NCBI GenBank assembly: GCA_028287115.1
Contig: JAQBQF010000148.1
Coordinates: 62,001-126,000 of the forward strand
DNA from: Myxococcales bacterium
Lineage (GTDB): Bacteria > Myxococcota_A > Polyangia > Haliangiales > Haliangiaceae
Length of the DNA stretch: 64,000 bases
Direction of reading: 5' to 3'
The notes beneath the pieces are model-generated. The model made no database searches. It worked only from the letters and a program-made list of their open reading frames with translations, and was not told where the DNA came from. Numbering within the stretch: position 1 is the first letter of the stretch; the number at the start of each line of letters is the position of its first letter. The position numbers and the translations under genes are program-made. Of the stretch, positions 18,007-29,478 are shown piece by piece.

Positions 18007-18743
18007 CCGCGCAGATCCGAACCTACGAGGGGCTCGACGATCTCAGCCGAGCTGCCGCCGACGAGCTCACGGCGATCGCGAAGGCGGCCGTCGCCGCACG
18101 CGGCTCGTGCTCGATCGCGCTGTCGGGCGGCTCGACGCCGAAGCGGCTGTTTCAGCTGCTCGCGGCGCAAGGGCGCGGCGCACTGCCATGGGATCAGATC
18201 GATCTGTGGTGGGGTGACGAGCGCACCGTGCCACCGGATCATCCGGACTCGAACTATCGGATGACACGCGAGGCACTGATCGATCCGTTGCAGCTGTCAC
18301 CGACGCGCGTGCACCGGATCCCGGCCGAGCTTCCGGATCACGATGCCGCCGCGACAGCATACGAGCGCGAGCTCGTTGCGGCGCTCGGCTCGCCGCCGGT
18401 GTTCGATCTCGTGCTGCTCGGGATGGGACCCGACGGCCACACCGCATCGTTATTTCCCGGGAGCCCCGCGCTGCGCGAGGCGAAGCGTTTCGTCGTCGCG
18501 AATCCGGTCGACTCGCCGGTGGCAAAGGGAAAGACCACGCGGATCACGCTCACCGCACCCGCGCTCAACGCGGCCCGACATGTCCGGTTTCTCGTCGCGG
18601 GCGCCGACAAGGCCGACTCGCTCGAGCAGGTGCTCGAAGGACCGCCCAATCCGATCAAATATCCTTCGCAGCTGATCGTCAACGGCGATGTCGCGTGGCT
18701 CGTCGATCGGGCCGCTGCCGCACGCCTCCGAGGCAATCCATGA
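18003..18743 (+). CDS. pgl: 6-phosphogluconolactonase
   Basis: A 246-aa DevB/Pgl-type lactonase that hydrolyses 6-phosphogluconolactone between the Zwf and Gnd steps. Motifs are [15 protein letters not shown] (phosphate loop), [39 protein letters not shown] and [20 protein letters not shown]. The fold is that of glucosamine-6-phosphate isomerases, but the order and spacing are those of Pgl. It overlaps gnd at its start and glk at its end, four bases each. Confidence 0.95.
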   Translation: MTAQIRTYEGLDDLSRAAADELTAIAKAAVAARGSCSIALSGGSTPKRLFQLLAAQGRGALPWDQIDLWWGDERTVPPDHPDSNYRMTREALIDPLQLSPTRVHRIPAELPDHDAAATAYERELVAALGSPPVFDLVLLGMGPDGHTASLFPGSPALREAKRFVVANPVDSPVAKGKTTRITLTAPALNAARHVRFLVAGADKADSLEQVLEGPPNPIKYPSQLIVNGDVAWLVDRAAAARLRGNP

Positions 18744-19750
18744 TCCTTGCCGGAGACACCGGCGGCACCAAGACGGTGCTCGCCCTCTATGATCTTGTCG
18801 ATGACGCCGCGGAATCCCCGGAGGTGGATGGAGAGCTGCGACTCGTTCGCGAGCAAGTCTTTGCATGCGCCGACTACACGTCGCTCGAGGCGGTCCTCGA
18901 CGCGTTTCTCGGCAGCGAGCCCGTCGAGCTCGAGGGCGCAGGCTTCGGCGTCGCGGGTCCCGTTGTCGATCAGCGGGCAAAGATCACGAACCTCCCGTGG
19001 CTGATCGATGCCCGCTCTCTGTCGAAGCGGCTCGGCGGCATCTCGGTAACGCTGCTGAACGATCTGCAAGCGACGGCACTCGGTACGCTGGTCCTTCCGG
19101 CGAGCGGATTCTGCGTGTTGCAAGCGCAAGGCAAGCCGGCACCCAACGGGACGATCGCCGTGATCGCGCCCGGCACGGGTCTCGGCGAAGCGACCCTGTA
19201 TCACGACGGGACTCGCTACGTCGCGCTTCCATCGGAGGGCGGTCACGCGGACTTCGCGCCCGGCACCGACGAGGAGATCGAGCTGCTCCGGTTTCTACGC
19301 AAGCTTCACGGCAATCACGTCAGCTACGAGCGCGTGCTCTCCGGCGCCGGCATCGGCGACATCTACAGCTTCCTGCGCCAGACCGGCGGCGTCCCCGAGC
19401 CGGCGTGGCTCGCGAAGGAGATCGCGGCCGGCGATCGCAATGCGGTCGTCTCGACGGTCGCACTTGCGAAGACCGATCCGACGGCCACCCGCGCACTCGA
19501 GATGTTCGCGGAGATGCTAGGCGCCGAAGCCGGCAACCTCGCGCTGCGCGGGCTCGCCACCGGGGGCGTCGTGATCGGTGGCGGGATTCCGCCGAAGATC
19601 CTCCCCGCGCTACAAGCCGGTGGTTTCCTCGCCCGCTTCAACGACAAGGGCCGGTTCTCGACCTGGGCGCGCGCGCTCGGCGTCCGCGTCGCTCTCGAAC
19701 CTCGCGCCGCCTTGTACGGCGCTGCACACGCTGTCGTAACCTCTCGCTAA
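18740..19750 (+). CDS. glk: Glucokinase (E. coli Glk type)
   Basis: A 336-aa ATP-dependent hexokinase making glucose-6-phosphate, the substrate of Zwf and Pgi. It has [17 protein letters not shown] (phosphate 1), a GVAGPVVD strand, LLNDLQATALG, IAPGTGLGEATL (phosphate 2) and PSEGGHADFAPGTDEE, the glucose-binding segment of the E. coli class rather than the ROK class; no ROK zinc cysteines are seen. ATG 18740 overlaps the pgl stop; upstream codons in frame are an unlikely extension through pgl. Confidence 0.95.
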   Translation: MILAGDTGGTKTVLALYDLVDDAAESPEVDGELRLVREQVFACADYTSLEAVLDAFLGSEPVELEGAGFGVAGPVVDQRAKITNLPWLIDARSLSKRLGGISVTLLNDLQATALGTLVLPASGFCVLQAQGKPAPNGTIAVIAPGTGLGEATLYHDGTRYVALPSEGGHADFAPGTDEEIELLRFLRKLHGNHVSYERVLSGAGIGDIYSFLRQTGGVPEPAWLAKEIAAGDRNAVVSTVALAKTDPTATRALEMFAEMLGAEAGNLALRGLATGGVVIGGGIPPKILPALQAGGFLARFNDKGRFSTWARALGVRVALEPRAALYGAAHAVVTSR

Positions 19751-19759
19751 GGATTCGCT

Positions 19760-21313
19760 ATGGTCGATACGAACAGGCTCGCAACATCGCCGTCGTCCAC
19801 CGTCATCGGTGAGATCCTCAGCGAAGCTCCGGTCAAGCGTCGCCGCCCGGAGCCGACCGCGATCGTGATCTTCGGTGCGACCGGCGATCTGACCAGCCGC
19901 AAGCTCGCACCGGCTCTCTACAACACGATGGTCGATGGTGCGCTCTCCGAGCCGACGGTGATCATCGGTATCAGCCGTGGCGAGCTCTCGCCCGCTGCAT
20001 TCGCCGATAAGCTGCGAGCAGGCGTCACGGAGTTCTCGCGACAGAAGGTCGAACCCGCCAAGTGGGACAAGTTCGCCGGCATGCTCGACTACGTCGGCGG
20101 TGAGTTTGCCGAGGACGCGACGTACATCGCGCTCAAGGGGCGGCTCGAGGCCGCGAAACACAAGGGCACGAAGGGCAACCGCGTGTTCTACCTGTCCGTT
20201 CCACCTGCACTGTTTCCGCTGATCCTGCAGAAGCTTCACGAGCACAAGCTGATCGAGAAAGCCGTCCAGGGAAACGGCGTGCCGTCGTGCCGCGTGATCG
20301 TCGAGAAGCCGTTCGGCCGCGATCTCAAGAGTGCGCGCGAGCTCAACGAGATGATCGGGAAGTTTCTCGACGAGAGCCAGATCTATCGGATCGATCACTA
20401 CCTCGGCAAGGAGACCGTCCAGAACATCTTGGTGCTGCGGTTCGGTAACTCGATCTTCGAGCCGATCTGGAATCGCAATCACGTCGACTACGTCGAGATC
20501 ACGGCGTCCGAGTCGATCGGCATCGAGGGTCGTGGGGCGTTCTACGAGGCGACCGGGGTCGTGCGCGATGTGATCCAGAACCACCTCTTGCAGGTGATGT
20601 CACTCGTCACGATGGAGGTGCCCGCCTCGTTCTCCCCCGACGATATTCGCGACGAGAAATCGCAGGTGCTGCGCTCGGTGCGCCCGCTGACGCTCAACGA
20701 AGTCGCGAACGACTGCGTGCGTGGCCAGTATCGCGGCTATCGCGAGGAACAGGGTGTTGCTCCCGAGTCGCAGACCCCGACGTACGCCGCGATGCGCTTC
20801 ATGATCGACAGCTGGCGCTGGCAGGGCGTGCCGTTCTACCTGCGCGCCGGCAAGAAGTTGGCGGAGCGCCTCACCGAGGTCTCGATCCACTTCAAGTCCG
20901 TGCCGCTCGTGCTGTTCAAAGAAGAAGCCGCCGGCAGCGTGCTGCAGCCCGCAGTGCTGACGCTGCGCATCCAGCCGCACGAAGGCATCTCGCTCCGCTT
21001 CGTCGCGAAGGTCCCCGGCGAGAACATCTCGGTCGGCAACGTCGTGATGAACATGACGTACGCCGACGCGTTCAAGCGCCCGATCTCCGAAGCGTACGAG
21101 CGCCTGCTGCTCGACTGCATGCGCGGCGATGCGACGCTGTTCAACCGCCGCGACTCGGTCGATCGCGCGTGGGAGCTGATCCAGCCGGTGCTTCAAGTCT
21201 GGGAAGCAACGCCCGGTGTCCACATCTACGAGCCAGGCACCGCCGGCCCCGCGGCTGCCGACGAGATGATGGGTCGCGATCATCACAGCTGGCGCGAGCT
21301 GCACCCGGGCTGA
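19760..21313 (+). CDS. zwf: Glucose-6-phosphate 1-dehydrogenase
   Basis: A 517-aa enzyme that oxidises glucose-6-phosphate to the lactone and yields NADPH or NADH. The nucleotide site is VIFGATGDLTSRKLAPAL, the substrate/catalytic motif is YRIDHYLGKETVQN (active His), and RWQGVPFYLRAGKKL lies downstream. A short nonconserved leader of about 30 residues precedes the Rossmann fold. It is last in the tkt-gnd-pgl-glk-zwf series, 9 bp after glk, and probably shares its transcript. Confidence 0.96.
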   Translation: MVDTNRLATSPSSTVIGEILSEAPVKRRRPEPTAIVIFGATGDLTSRKLAPALYNTMVDGALSEPTVIIGISRGELSPAAFADKLRAGVTEFSRQKVEPAKWDKFAGMLDYVGGEFAEDATYIALKGRLEAAKHKGTKGNRVFYLSVPPALFPLILQKLHEHKLIEKAVQGNGVPSCRVIVEKPFGRDLKSARELNEMIGKFLDESQIYRIDHYLGKETVQNILVLRFGNSIFEPIWNRNHVDYVEITASESIGIEGRGAFYEATGVVRDVIQNHLLQVMSLVTMEVPASFSPDDIRDEKSQVLRSVRPLTLNEVANDCVRGQYRGYREEQGVAPESQTPTYAAMRFMIDSWRWQGVPFYLRAGKKLAERLTEVSIHFKSVPLVLFKEEAAGSVLQPAVLTLRIQPHEGISLRFVAKVPGENISVGNVVMNMTYADAFKRPISEAYERLLLDCMRGDATLFNRRDSVDRAWELIQPVLQVWEATPGVHIYEPGTAGPAAADEMMGRDHHSWRELHPG

Positions 21314-21316
21314 CGC

Positions 21317-21340
21317 AACGCCAAGGCGCGTGGGGGCGTT
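21317..21340. terminator. Weak bidirectional terminator candidate
   Basis: Between convergent zwf and the next gene, AACGCC (21317-21322) can pair with GGCGTT (21335-21340). The stem is short and there is no clear T-tract, so support is limited to position and symmetry. Confidence 0.3.
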
Positions 21341-21350
21341 CGATCCCTCT

Positions 21351-22235
21351 CTACAAACAGATCGCGGTTCGCACCGTCGCCGTGCTGGCGTCGCGCGGAC
21401 ATGCGAGCTGGATCGCGGTGAGCGCTTTGCGCAGGCAATCTGCGGCCGCTGTATCCGCGGGATCGACGCCGCCGAACGGCTTCACCGTGACCTGAAACGG
21501 GTTGCCGCGCGCGGACAGCTTCCAGTCCGCCCAGTAGCCGCGAACATCGTGCGGCTTGCGACCCTTCGGCGCGCAGGCGGCGACGGCGGCGGTTGCCTCG
21601 ATCGTCCGATCGATCTCGAGAGCGCCGTCGATGTCGCTCCGAACCCGGAGGTTTCCCACCGCGAGCTCGGTGGTCGCGAGCCCTGCCGCGGGCGCGTCCG
21701 GCGGTGCACCTTTCGATTCGAGATGCGCGGCGGCCGCGGAGATCGTCGCGACCTTGTCCTTCGGACCGGTGAGCGGAGCGGCATAGCGCGCGAAGCGCTC
21801 GGCGGTCGGCCGACCGTGACGCTCGAGATCGATGATCAGCTCGCACTTGTTCTTGTCGTCGCACGAGACTTGAGCGCGCGCGGTCGACAGATTCGGATGC
21901 TTGAGACCGAGCACCGCGACGAGAGACGGTGCGAGCCCGCACTCGACGGCCTTGTCGGTCCAGCGTTTCTCGCCGACGAGCGCGCGCGCCGCGAGCACAT
22001 CTTTTGCCGGGACGATGATTGCCTTCTCGCGTTTGGCGAGTTGCTCGCCGACCGAGTTGCGCATCGCCGGCGTCGGCTTGACCGGAAACTCGTCCGGATA
22101 GACGACGGCGATCGAGAGCTTGCCGGTCCCCGCGACGGCCGTCTTCGATTCGCCTTTGCAGACGTCGAACACTCCGTCGGCGCGCGCGCGACCGGCAACG
22201 AGAATCAGGGCGATCGTGAGGGCCGTACGAACCAT
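21351..22235 (-). CDS. Hypothetical secreted protein
   Basis: A 294-aa protein with a Sec signal peptide (MVRTALTIALILVAGRARA, cleavage expected after ARA). The mature part begins DGVFDVCKGESKTAV. A middle region contains VSCDDKNKCELIIDLERHG, and the C-terminal part has WKLSARGNPFQVTVKPFGG followed by a Cys-containing AADCLRKALTAIQL stretch resembling the C-terminal domains of other myxobacterial periplasmic proteins. Several paired cysteines suggest an oxidising compartment. No enzymatic motif is recognised. It converges on zwf and is 36 bp downstream of the LVIVD gene. Confidence 0.75.
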   Translation of the reverse strand: MVRTALTIALILVAGRARADGVFDVCKGESKTAVAGTGKLSIAVVYPDEFPVKPTPAMRNSVGEQLAKREKAIIVPAKDVLAARALVGEKRWTDKAVECGLAPSLVAVLGLKHPNLSTARAQVSCDDKNKCELIIDLERHGRPTAERFARYAAPLTGPKDKVATISAAAAHLESKGAPPDAPAAGLATTELAVGNLRVRSDIDGALEIDRTIEATAAVAACAPKGRKPHDVRGYWADWKLSARGNPFQVTVKPFGGVDPADTAAADCLRKALTAIQLACPRDASTATVRTAICL

Positions 22236-22271
22236 GCGCGCATGATAACCCCGCCCCGGGCGATGCGCGAT

Positions 22272-23783
22272 TCAGGGTGTCGTGTCGCTGAGGATCAGCA
22301 AGCCGCGCGGGCTATCCGCGACGAAGATCAAGTGGCGCGCCAGATCGACGTCGAGCCCGACCGCACCCTCGAAGAAACCGCTCGTCGTGTAATCCGCCTG
22401 CGGATCCCACGTATTGTAGTAGCCGGCGAGCGCCGGCTGTGTCGGATCCGACAGGTCGAGCACGCGAACGCCATCCTGGTAATGCGTGAAGTACGCCTTC
22501 GATCCGAACGCCATGATGTTGTGAACGGAGACATAGTCGCGCGTCTTGTAGCTCGCGAACGGCTGCATGAAGGTCGGCGACCCCGCGGTGATATCGACGA
22601 CCTGCAGATGCGCGCCGTAGGCTTCTTCGCCGTGCAGCGCGATGTGCCGGCCGGCGACGGTCGTCGTCCAGTTCGAGTGGCTCGTCAGCGTCGGTGTCGG
22701 GCCAAACTTGCCGCGCAGCACCGGTGTTGCGGGCGTCGTGAAGTCGACGATCAGAAACCCGGCGTCCCAGGCGTTGAGATATACGATGCCGTTCTCGACC
22801 GACAGATCGTGGACGAGCGAGCCTGTCGTCGCGTAGCTGCCAAGCTTCATCGGCGCGGCCGGATTCGTGACGTCGTAGATCGGGCACTTCGCGTCGTAAT
22901 TTCCGAAGTACGCGTAGATCTTGGCGCCGCGCGATTCCACCGCGACGGTATGCGCTTCCTCGGGGATCTGCGCGGCAAGCTGCGGCGCCGCAGGATTGGT
23001 GACATCGACGACGTCGCTTGGATAGTCTGCGATCAGCGCGTAGCGCTTTGCACCGGCGTCGACGATCTTGACGTCGTTGCTGTACCCCGGCGTCGTCCGC
23101 GCGTAGTGGCCGAGCTCCACCGGATGAGCCGGGTCCGCGGTCTCGATGATGTGCAGGCCGTCCTGCCGGATCAGATACGCGAGCGTGCCCTTCATCCGCA
23201 CGTTGAACGTGTAGCCAGGTCCCCAGCTCGGATCGTTCAGCTGTCCAACGAGCGCGATACGATCGCCCTCGCCTTCATTGCCGTTGTGGGTCGCGCGGAT
23301 CAGCTTCGCCGTGCACACGCGGCACATCCCGCCGTCGCAGACCGCGCGATCCGCGCGCAACGTGCCGTCCGCGAGCCGATTCGAGACGCGCTTCGCGACG
23401 ATGTAGCTGGTGCCTTGCTGCACGAACGCGGACCGCTGAAACACGGCGTCGTCGTCGATCGTGCCCGGTGCCGAAGGATCGCGATCGACGATCACCTGCG
23501 AGCCGGTCTTCTCGAAGAAGAAGCTCGAGACCGAGCCGACCTTGATCCCCGTCAGAAACCATCGGCCACCCGGATCCCAACCGGCCAGCGTTCCCGGCGT
23601 CACCGGACCAAAGTCCGCGGCCCTGGTGAAGGGCTGCGCAGGTTGCGGCATCGACTTGCAAGCGGGCGTGAAGCCGACCGCGGCGTCGGCGACGGTATCC
23701 GCCATCGGTGCGTCCAACGATTCCTTCGGAGAACCGCCGCCACATGCAGCGAACAGCACCACACACCCGAGGAGCGACTTCAC
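22272..23783 (-). CDS. LVIVD-repeat lipoprotein
   Basis: A 503-aa protein starting at GTG 23783. The start MKSLLGCVVLFAACGGG is a lipoprotein signal with lipobox FAAC. The C-terminal two thirds contain repeats of the LVIVD type, such as GLHIIETADPAHPVELG, DVVDVTNPAAPQLAAQ, GFLIVDFTTPATPVLRG and GVRVLDLSDPTQPALAG, which build a beta-propeller. The N-terminal part has a Cys-pair segment (AVCDGGMCRVC). Such proteins are surface or periplasmic and usually of unknown ligand. The open frame extends upstream through an adjacent gene, but the signal peptide fixes the start. Confidence 0.85.
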   Translation of the reverse strand: MKSLLGCVVLFAACGGGSPKESLDAPMADTVADAAVGFTPACKSMPQPAQPFTRAADFGPVTPGTLAGWDPGGRWFLTGIKVGSVSSFFFEKTGSQVIVDRDPSAPGTIDDDAVFQRSAFVQQGTSYIVAKRVSNRLADGTLRADRAVCDGGMCRVCTAKLIRATHNGNEGEGDRIALVGQLNDPSWGPGYTFNVRMKGTLAYLIRQDGLHIIETADPAHPVELGHYARTTPGYSNDVKIVDAGAKRYALIADYPSDVVDVTNPAAPQLAAQIPEEAHTVAVESRGAKIYAYFGNYDAKCPIYDVTNPAAPMKLGSYATTGSLVHDLSVENGIVYLNAWDAGFLIVDFTTPATPVLRGKFGPTPTLTSHSNWTTTVAGRHIALHGEEAYGAHLQVVDITAGSPTFMQPFASYKTRDYVSVHNIMAFGSKAYFTHYQDGVRVLDLSDPTQPALAGYYNTWDPQADYTTSGFFEGAVGLDVDLARHLIFVADSPRGLLILSDTTP

Positions 23784-23860
23784 GAACGCGAGCTTTCCGG
23801 GGTTCGCGGCGCGGGGCAACCCTCGACGGCTCACAGCCCATGAACCTGCGAGGCGTCCAC

Positions 23861-25068
<1,208 letters not shown>

Positions 25069-25072
<4 letters not shown>

Positions 25073-26169
25073 TTGCCACCTACGTTCTCGAGCTGAACGC
25101 GCTGCGGAGAGCCGTCTTGCTTGAAAGGTTGAATCTCGATCGTGACGCCCTTGAGCCGCTCACCGAGCCGCGCCATCACGCGCTCGACGGGTTGATTGCG
25201 GAAGGCGTCGATCTGCGCCTTCTGCGCCGCGTATTCGGCGTCGAGCTGGCCCTTGAGCTCGATCGCCTGACCTTTCGCCGCGGAGCGCGCGGCCTCGCCG
25301 ATCGCGACCTTGTCGATCTTGTAGGCGTCGAACTCGCGCCGGGTCTGCGTCTGGTTCGTGACGGCTTCGGCAAGCTGTGACTCGAGCTCGGCGCGCTTGG
25401 TCTGGATCACTTTGTTCTGATCGCGTTCGACTTCGGCGAGCTTGCGATCGCGCTCGGTCTTCGCGCGCTGCAGCTCGGAGTCGATCACCGAGAGCTGATT
25501 CTCGGCTTGGTTTCTGCCTTCGATCAGATCTTCGTACTCCTTCGAGAATCGCGGCCGCGGCGTGACGATGCTCGTGACCTCGATGCCGTGCTCGCCGAGT
25601 AACGCGTTGAGCCGAGCCTTCGCGCGCTCTTCCGCGGTGTGAAACGTCGTCGGATTCGAGATGTCGATCGTCGACTCGCGACCGAACTCGTCGCGCAAGA
25701 TCGAACGCACGTACGGCAGCATCCACTCGTAGTAAGCGTGGCCGAGGCCGGAGTCGCGCAGGGTCTCGTCCGCCTTGCCGGGAATCGCTCGGAACAGCAC
25801 GGTCGTGTCGTTGAACGAGAAGCTCGAACCGTCGGAGGCGCGAACATCGAGCTCGCGAACCTCGAGCACGCCCTTGTTCGCGTCGCCGCGCAAGTGAAAC
25901 GTCTGCGGACTGACGTCGAGGATGTAGACGTCGTGGATGCCGAACGGCAACCGCACGATGAGGCCTGGCTGCGTGACCACCTCCATGCTGCCGGTGATGT
26001 TGTTGACGCGCACCGCGACCTGCCCCGCCTCGATCGACGCGCACGATCGAAACCCGACGAGCACGATCACGAGTGCCGCCGCCGCGAGCCACAAGCGTGA
26101 TGGCTCGCCGCTCGCACCGCGCACGGCGCTCCAGATGCGGTGCCCCGGGCTCCCATTTGATTCAGCCAT
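25069..26169 (-). CDS. SPFH/band 7 membrane protein, partner of the downstream gene
   Basis: A 366-aa protein. ATG 26169 follows a GGGGA ribosome site. The N-terminal cytoplasmic tail is followed by one membrane helix ([15 protein letters not shown]) and an SPFH domain beginning [17 protein letters not shown]. The C-terminal third is a long charged coiled coil ([20 protein letters not shown]). The final [20 protein letters not shown] may contact the partner. It lies 25 bp downstream of the 7TM-GAF gene, so all three may share a transcript. Confidence 0.86.
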
Positions 26170-26194
26170 AAAATTCCCCTTCGGACCGCGCACT

Positions 26195-28264
26195 CTAGCG
26201 CGATCGCACGACAACGGCGAGCAAGTCCTCCCGCGGTTCACCGGCGCGGAGTGCAGTTTCGACGAGCACCGTTGCGAGCCGACCCGCGGCGGGCGCCGTT
26301 TCGCGCAACAACGCCTGCCAGCGCGCATCGTCGTCACCGCGCAGCGCTGACGACGCGACGACGAGCACGCAATCGCGTGGTAACGGCGAAGCTTCGCGCT
26401 TCGCGCTCGTCATGCTCTCGGTCCGGGCGCGCCGAGCCGTGCCGGCGAGAGGTGTCGCGCTGGGTCGCGGACCTTTCACCGAGCCGAGCGGGCTTGCATC
26501 GATCGACGCGACGGGGCCGACGAGAAACCCGCCCGGATGACCCGCGCACGCCCACTCGATCGTCCGCGCCTTCGCATCGAGCACGGCGAGGAACGCCGCG
26601 ACCGGCTCACCTCCTCGCATCACCCCGTCGGCGCTCGCTTGCAACGCGACGAGGAGCTCGTCGAGCGTGACGTCGCCGATCGTCGCCGCCGCGAACGCGC
26701 CGGTCAGCGCGGCGGTCGCGAGGGCGGCGGCAACCCCATGCGCTTGCGCTTCGGTCACGAGCACTGCGAGTCGACCATCTGCGAGCTCGGTCGCGGACCA
26801 ACCCGCACCGGTCGTCTTCGGCGCGGTGCGATATTCCGCAGCGACCGCCCAGTTGCCGAGCTCCGCATCTCGACTCGCGCTCGCCTGCAGACGCAGCGCA
26901 TCCGCAACTTCGACCTCGCGCGCCGTCTCTCGTTCGCGCGAAGCAGCACGTGCGAGCACGACGAACGTCAGCGCGCGAGCGACCGCATGCGCCGACTCCG
27001 CGAGCACGCTACGATCTTCGTCGCGCAGCGCCTTGTCGTGATTTGCTTCGACGAGCCCGACGAGCTCGCCGCGATCGACGAGCGGGACGATGATCCCGGC
27101 GCCGTTTGCGCCGAGTGCCTCGACCTTCGGGCGAATCGGTCCGAGCCGCATCGTCGCGAGATCCGTGATCGCGAGCGCTTCGGCGTGACCGACCAGCCAA
27201 GCGATCACGTCCGGGTCGAGCGCCCGGCGTTCGGCGCCACCGATCCGCGCGAGCGCATCGCCGTCGATCCACCACATCGCCCGAAGCTCGATGCCGAGCG
27301 ACTTGGCCCACAGCGCCTGCGTGCGCTCTGCGATCTTGTTGTCGTCATCGAGCAGCGCGACGCGCGCCACGAATTGTTCGAGCGCGCGCTCGCTGGAGAG
27401 ACCTCGCACGCGCAACGTACTGGAGTACGTCCACGTCGCCGCGGTCACCGTCACCCAGGCGAGAGCGGCAAGTGCCGCGAGCACGAGCGGCGATGCGTCT
27501 GGCAGCGCGACCGCGATCAAGCTCGTCGCGACGGCCGCGACCGCAAACCCACCGAGCTCGATCGCCGTCCCGCGATCGAAACCCTGCGGCCGCAAGAAAT
27601 CGGTTCGCACGACCAGATAGAGCGAGATGCACGCCGCCACCGTCGCGGGAAACCACGCGATCGGATAGACGCCCCACACGCGATAGAGCAGCAGCGTATC
27701 GACCGACCCGATCGCGCCCGCGACGAGGATGCCGAGCAACAACCGCATCGATCGACGACGCTCGCCGCGCGGGCTCGATCGCCGAACGATCAGAAGCCCC
27801 ACCGCGAGCCAGATCAACAACTGCGAGATGTGGATGGCCGTGAGCGGCCCGGGCTCGATGTAGAACATCCCCGAGCGGAGGCGCTGCACGCCCGGCACGA
27901 TCAGGTTCGTCGTCCAGCACAGCACGAGCGAGATCATTCCGAGCAAACCGGCGATTCGCGCGATCCAGCGATGCCGCTCGAGCTGGCCGCTGACCGCGAG
28001 CAGCACGAGCATCAAGTTCGGGCCGACCATCGCGACCGGTCCATTGCCGAGGCGCAGCAGATGCGACGCCATCTGCGCATCATCGGTACACGCCGCGAGC
28101 CCCTGACACAGCGCCCAAGGCACGGCGGTGACCGACGCGCTGATCACGCCGACTCGCAGCACGCGGTCACCGCGGATCAGCGACGCCGCGATCGCGATCG
28201 CGAGGATCACCGCCGCGCACCCTAGATATGGTGCCGCCAGCCAGCTCCACGCGAGTCCGGACAC
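26195..28264 (-). CDS. 7TM-GAF protein with degenerate SpoIIE-like phosphatase domain
   Basis: A 689-aa membrane protein starting at GTG 28264. Residues about 1-265 hold seven or eight hydrophobic segments, about 290-445 a GAF-like sensor ([20 protein letters not shown]), and about 460-689 a region aligned with SpoIIE/PP2C phosphatases ([20 protein letters not shown]). Metal ligands normally found in the GGD and DxxGHG motifs are replaced (GAGW and TEAQAHG here), while the last Asp ([10 protein letters not shown]) remains. It is therefore probably a non-catalytic or altered signalling protein; a histidine-kinase core is absent. Confidence 0.75.
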   Translation of the reverse strand: MSGLAWSWLAAPYLGCAAVILAIAIAASLIRGDRVLRVGVISASVTAVPWALCQGLAACTDDAQMASHLLRLGNGPVAMVGPNLMLVLLAVSGQLERHRWIARIAGLLGMISLVLCWTTNLIVPGVQRLRSGMFYIEPGPLTAIHISQLLIWLAVGLLIVRRSSPRGERRRSMRLLLGILVAGAIGSVDTLLLYRVWGVYPIAWFPATVAACISLYLVVRTDFLRPQGFDRGTAIELGGFAVAAVATSLIAVALPDASPLVLAALAALAWVTVTAATWTYSSTLRVRGLSSERALEQFVARVALLDDDNKIAERTQALWAKSLGIELRAMWWIDGDALARIGGAERRALDPDVIAWLVGHAEALAITDLATMRLGPIRPKVEALGANGAGIIVPLVDRGELVGLVEANHDKALRDEDRSVLAESAHAVARALTFVVLARAASRERETAREVEVADALRLQASASRDAELGNWAVAAEYRTAPKTTGAGWSATELADGRLAVLVTEAQAHGVAAALATAALTGAFAAATIGDVTLDELLVALQASADGVMRGGEPVAAFLAVLDAKARTIEWACAGHPGGFLVGPVASIDASPLGSVKGPRPSATPLAGTARRARTESMTSAKREASPLPRDCVLVVASSALRGDDDARWQALLRETAPAAGRLATVLVETALRAGEPREDLLAVVVRSR

Positions 28265-28300
28265 GCGCGAACTCTACCGCCCCCCGCGCGCCGAAAGTGA

Positions 28301-28891
28301 TCAGCCCGGCGTCGAGAGCTGGACGGTCAGCTGATAGCGATTGTAGTTGCAGCTGCCGGCACAGTCACCGCCGCCCGCCGGCTTGACCTTGAAGCCATAC
28401 GTTCCGCTCGGCGTGACCATCTGCGTGATGCAGCTCGCATCATCGCCGCTGGCGGGAGCCACCTTGCACTTCGCGCCGGTGCCGATCATCGTCATCGCAT
28501 CGAGATCCCACAGCTCGAGGCCGACCGGCTCCCACGACACCGGAAATGTCACCCGTCCTTCGACCTGCACCGCAACGCAGCCCGACGCAACCTTGAAGCG
28601 CACCCAGTCCTGATCGTCGCCGGCGGCGAGGCAGCCGTTATCGACGTACGGAGCCGAGACACACGCGAGGCTTGCGATCGCGAGCCCCTGCTGGGGCGTG
28701 TTGTCCGGCTCGTGCTCGACACTCGGATCGCAAACAAACGGCCGCTGGGTATTGGTGAACACGCACGTTCCGTCGAGGCCGTCGCAGCTCTGGCCTTCGG
28801 GACACAGCTGCTCGGGTCCACACAGATACGATCCGGACGCGACATCGGGTGTGCATCCGACGAGCGCTAGCCACAAGAACCACGCGCGCAT
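28301..28891 (-). CDS. Hypothetical Cys-rich lipoprotein
   Basis: A 196-aa protein with lipoprotein signal MRAWFLWLALVGCTPDV (Cys-13). A Cys-rich N-terminal segment (LCGPEQLCPEGQSCDGLDGTC) resembles the short Cys-rich motifs that start many myxobacterial surface proteins. The rest looks like a beta-sandwich of the pre-peptidase C-terminal kind (DQDWVRFKVASGCVAVQVEG, then GTYGFKVKPAG). No catalytic residues are seen. Its start overlaps the stop of the upstream gene (TAATG). Confidence 0.7.
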   Translation of the reverse strand: MRAWFLWLALVGCTPDVASGSYLCGPEQLCPEGQSCDGLDGTCVFTNTQRPFVCDPSVEHEPDNTPQQGLAIASLACVSAPYVDNGCLAAGDDQDWVRFKVASGCVAVQVEGRVTFPVSWEPVGLELWDLDAMTMIGTGAKCKVAPASGDDASCITQMVTPSGTYGFKVKPAGGGDCAGSCNYNRYQLTVQLSTPG

Positions 28892-29355
28892 TAGAAGCTC
28901 CAACTTCCGCCGACCATCGCGCCACCACCCGGTACCGGCTGAATCGTCGGGCTTGGCCCAGCCTGGTGCGGATGAATCACGGTGGTCTCCGGCTTCGGAT
29001 CGGTCGCGAGATAGGCGATCACCGCTCCGAGCAGCATCGCGCCGCCGAGCCCGTATGCGATCTTCGCGTCGGTCCCCGAGCTGTTCGCTTGGTCGTAGCG
29101 GCTCTGGCGCTCGGGCGTCCAAGGCAGGTGCGTGAAGTCGTGCGTCGAGACATCGGCCGCCGCATTTCGCGAGTCGAGGTTGAAGTACGCGCCGAGCGCG
29201 CCGATCAGGACGCCCGCACCGGCGATTCCGCCGATCACGAGCTTGTTCTTGGGTGTGCGTTCCCCGGGGGTCTCGATGACGATATCTCGCGTGTCGGCGT
29301 GGACCGGCCGGCTACACACGAGCGCGATGGCGACCGCCACCAGGGAAAGCCTCAT
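28891..29355 (-). CDS. Hypothetical secreted/membrane protein
   Basis: A 154-aa protein. MRLSLVAVAIALVCSRPVHA looks like a Sec signal. Two further glycine-rich hydrophobic segments (KLVIGGIAGAGVLIGALGAYF and KIAYGLGGAMLLGAVIAYLA) flank a soluble region with HDFTHLPWTPERQSRYDQAN. The C terminus is Pro/Gly-rich. I do not recognise a family; paired-helix proteins of this plan are common in myxobacteria. ATG 29355 is chosen because it starts the signal peptide. Coupled to the downstream lipoprotein gene. Confidence 0.7.
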   Translation of the reverse strand: MRLSLVAVAIALVCSRPVHADTRDIVIETPGERTPKNKLVIGGIAGAGVLIGALGAYFNLDSRNAAADVSTHDFTHLPWTPERQSRYDQANSSGTDAKIAYGLGGAMLLGAVIAYLATDPKPETTVIHPHQAGPSPTIQPVPGGGAMVGGSWSF

Positions 29356-29478
29356 GGTCGCAGGTTCCCCCGAGGCACCGACCCCCGTCAACGGGGGGAA
29401 CCCTGGCGAAGGCTGTCTTGGTGAGCCTTTGGCGCTGCGCTCGCGTCGCGGGCAACTTGCGGGTTACAATGATCTTCC

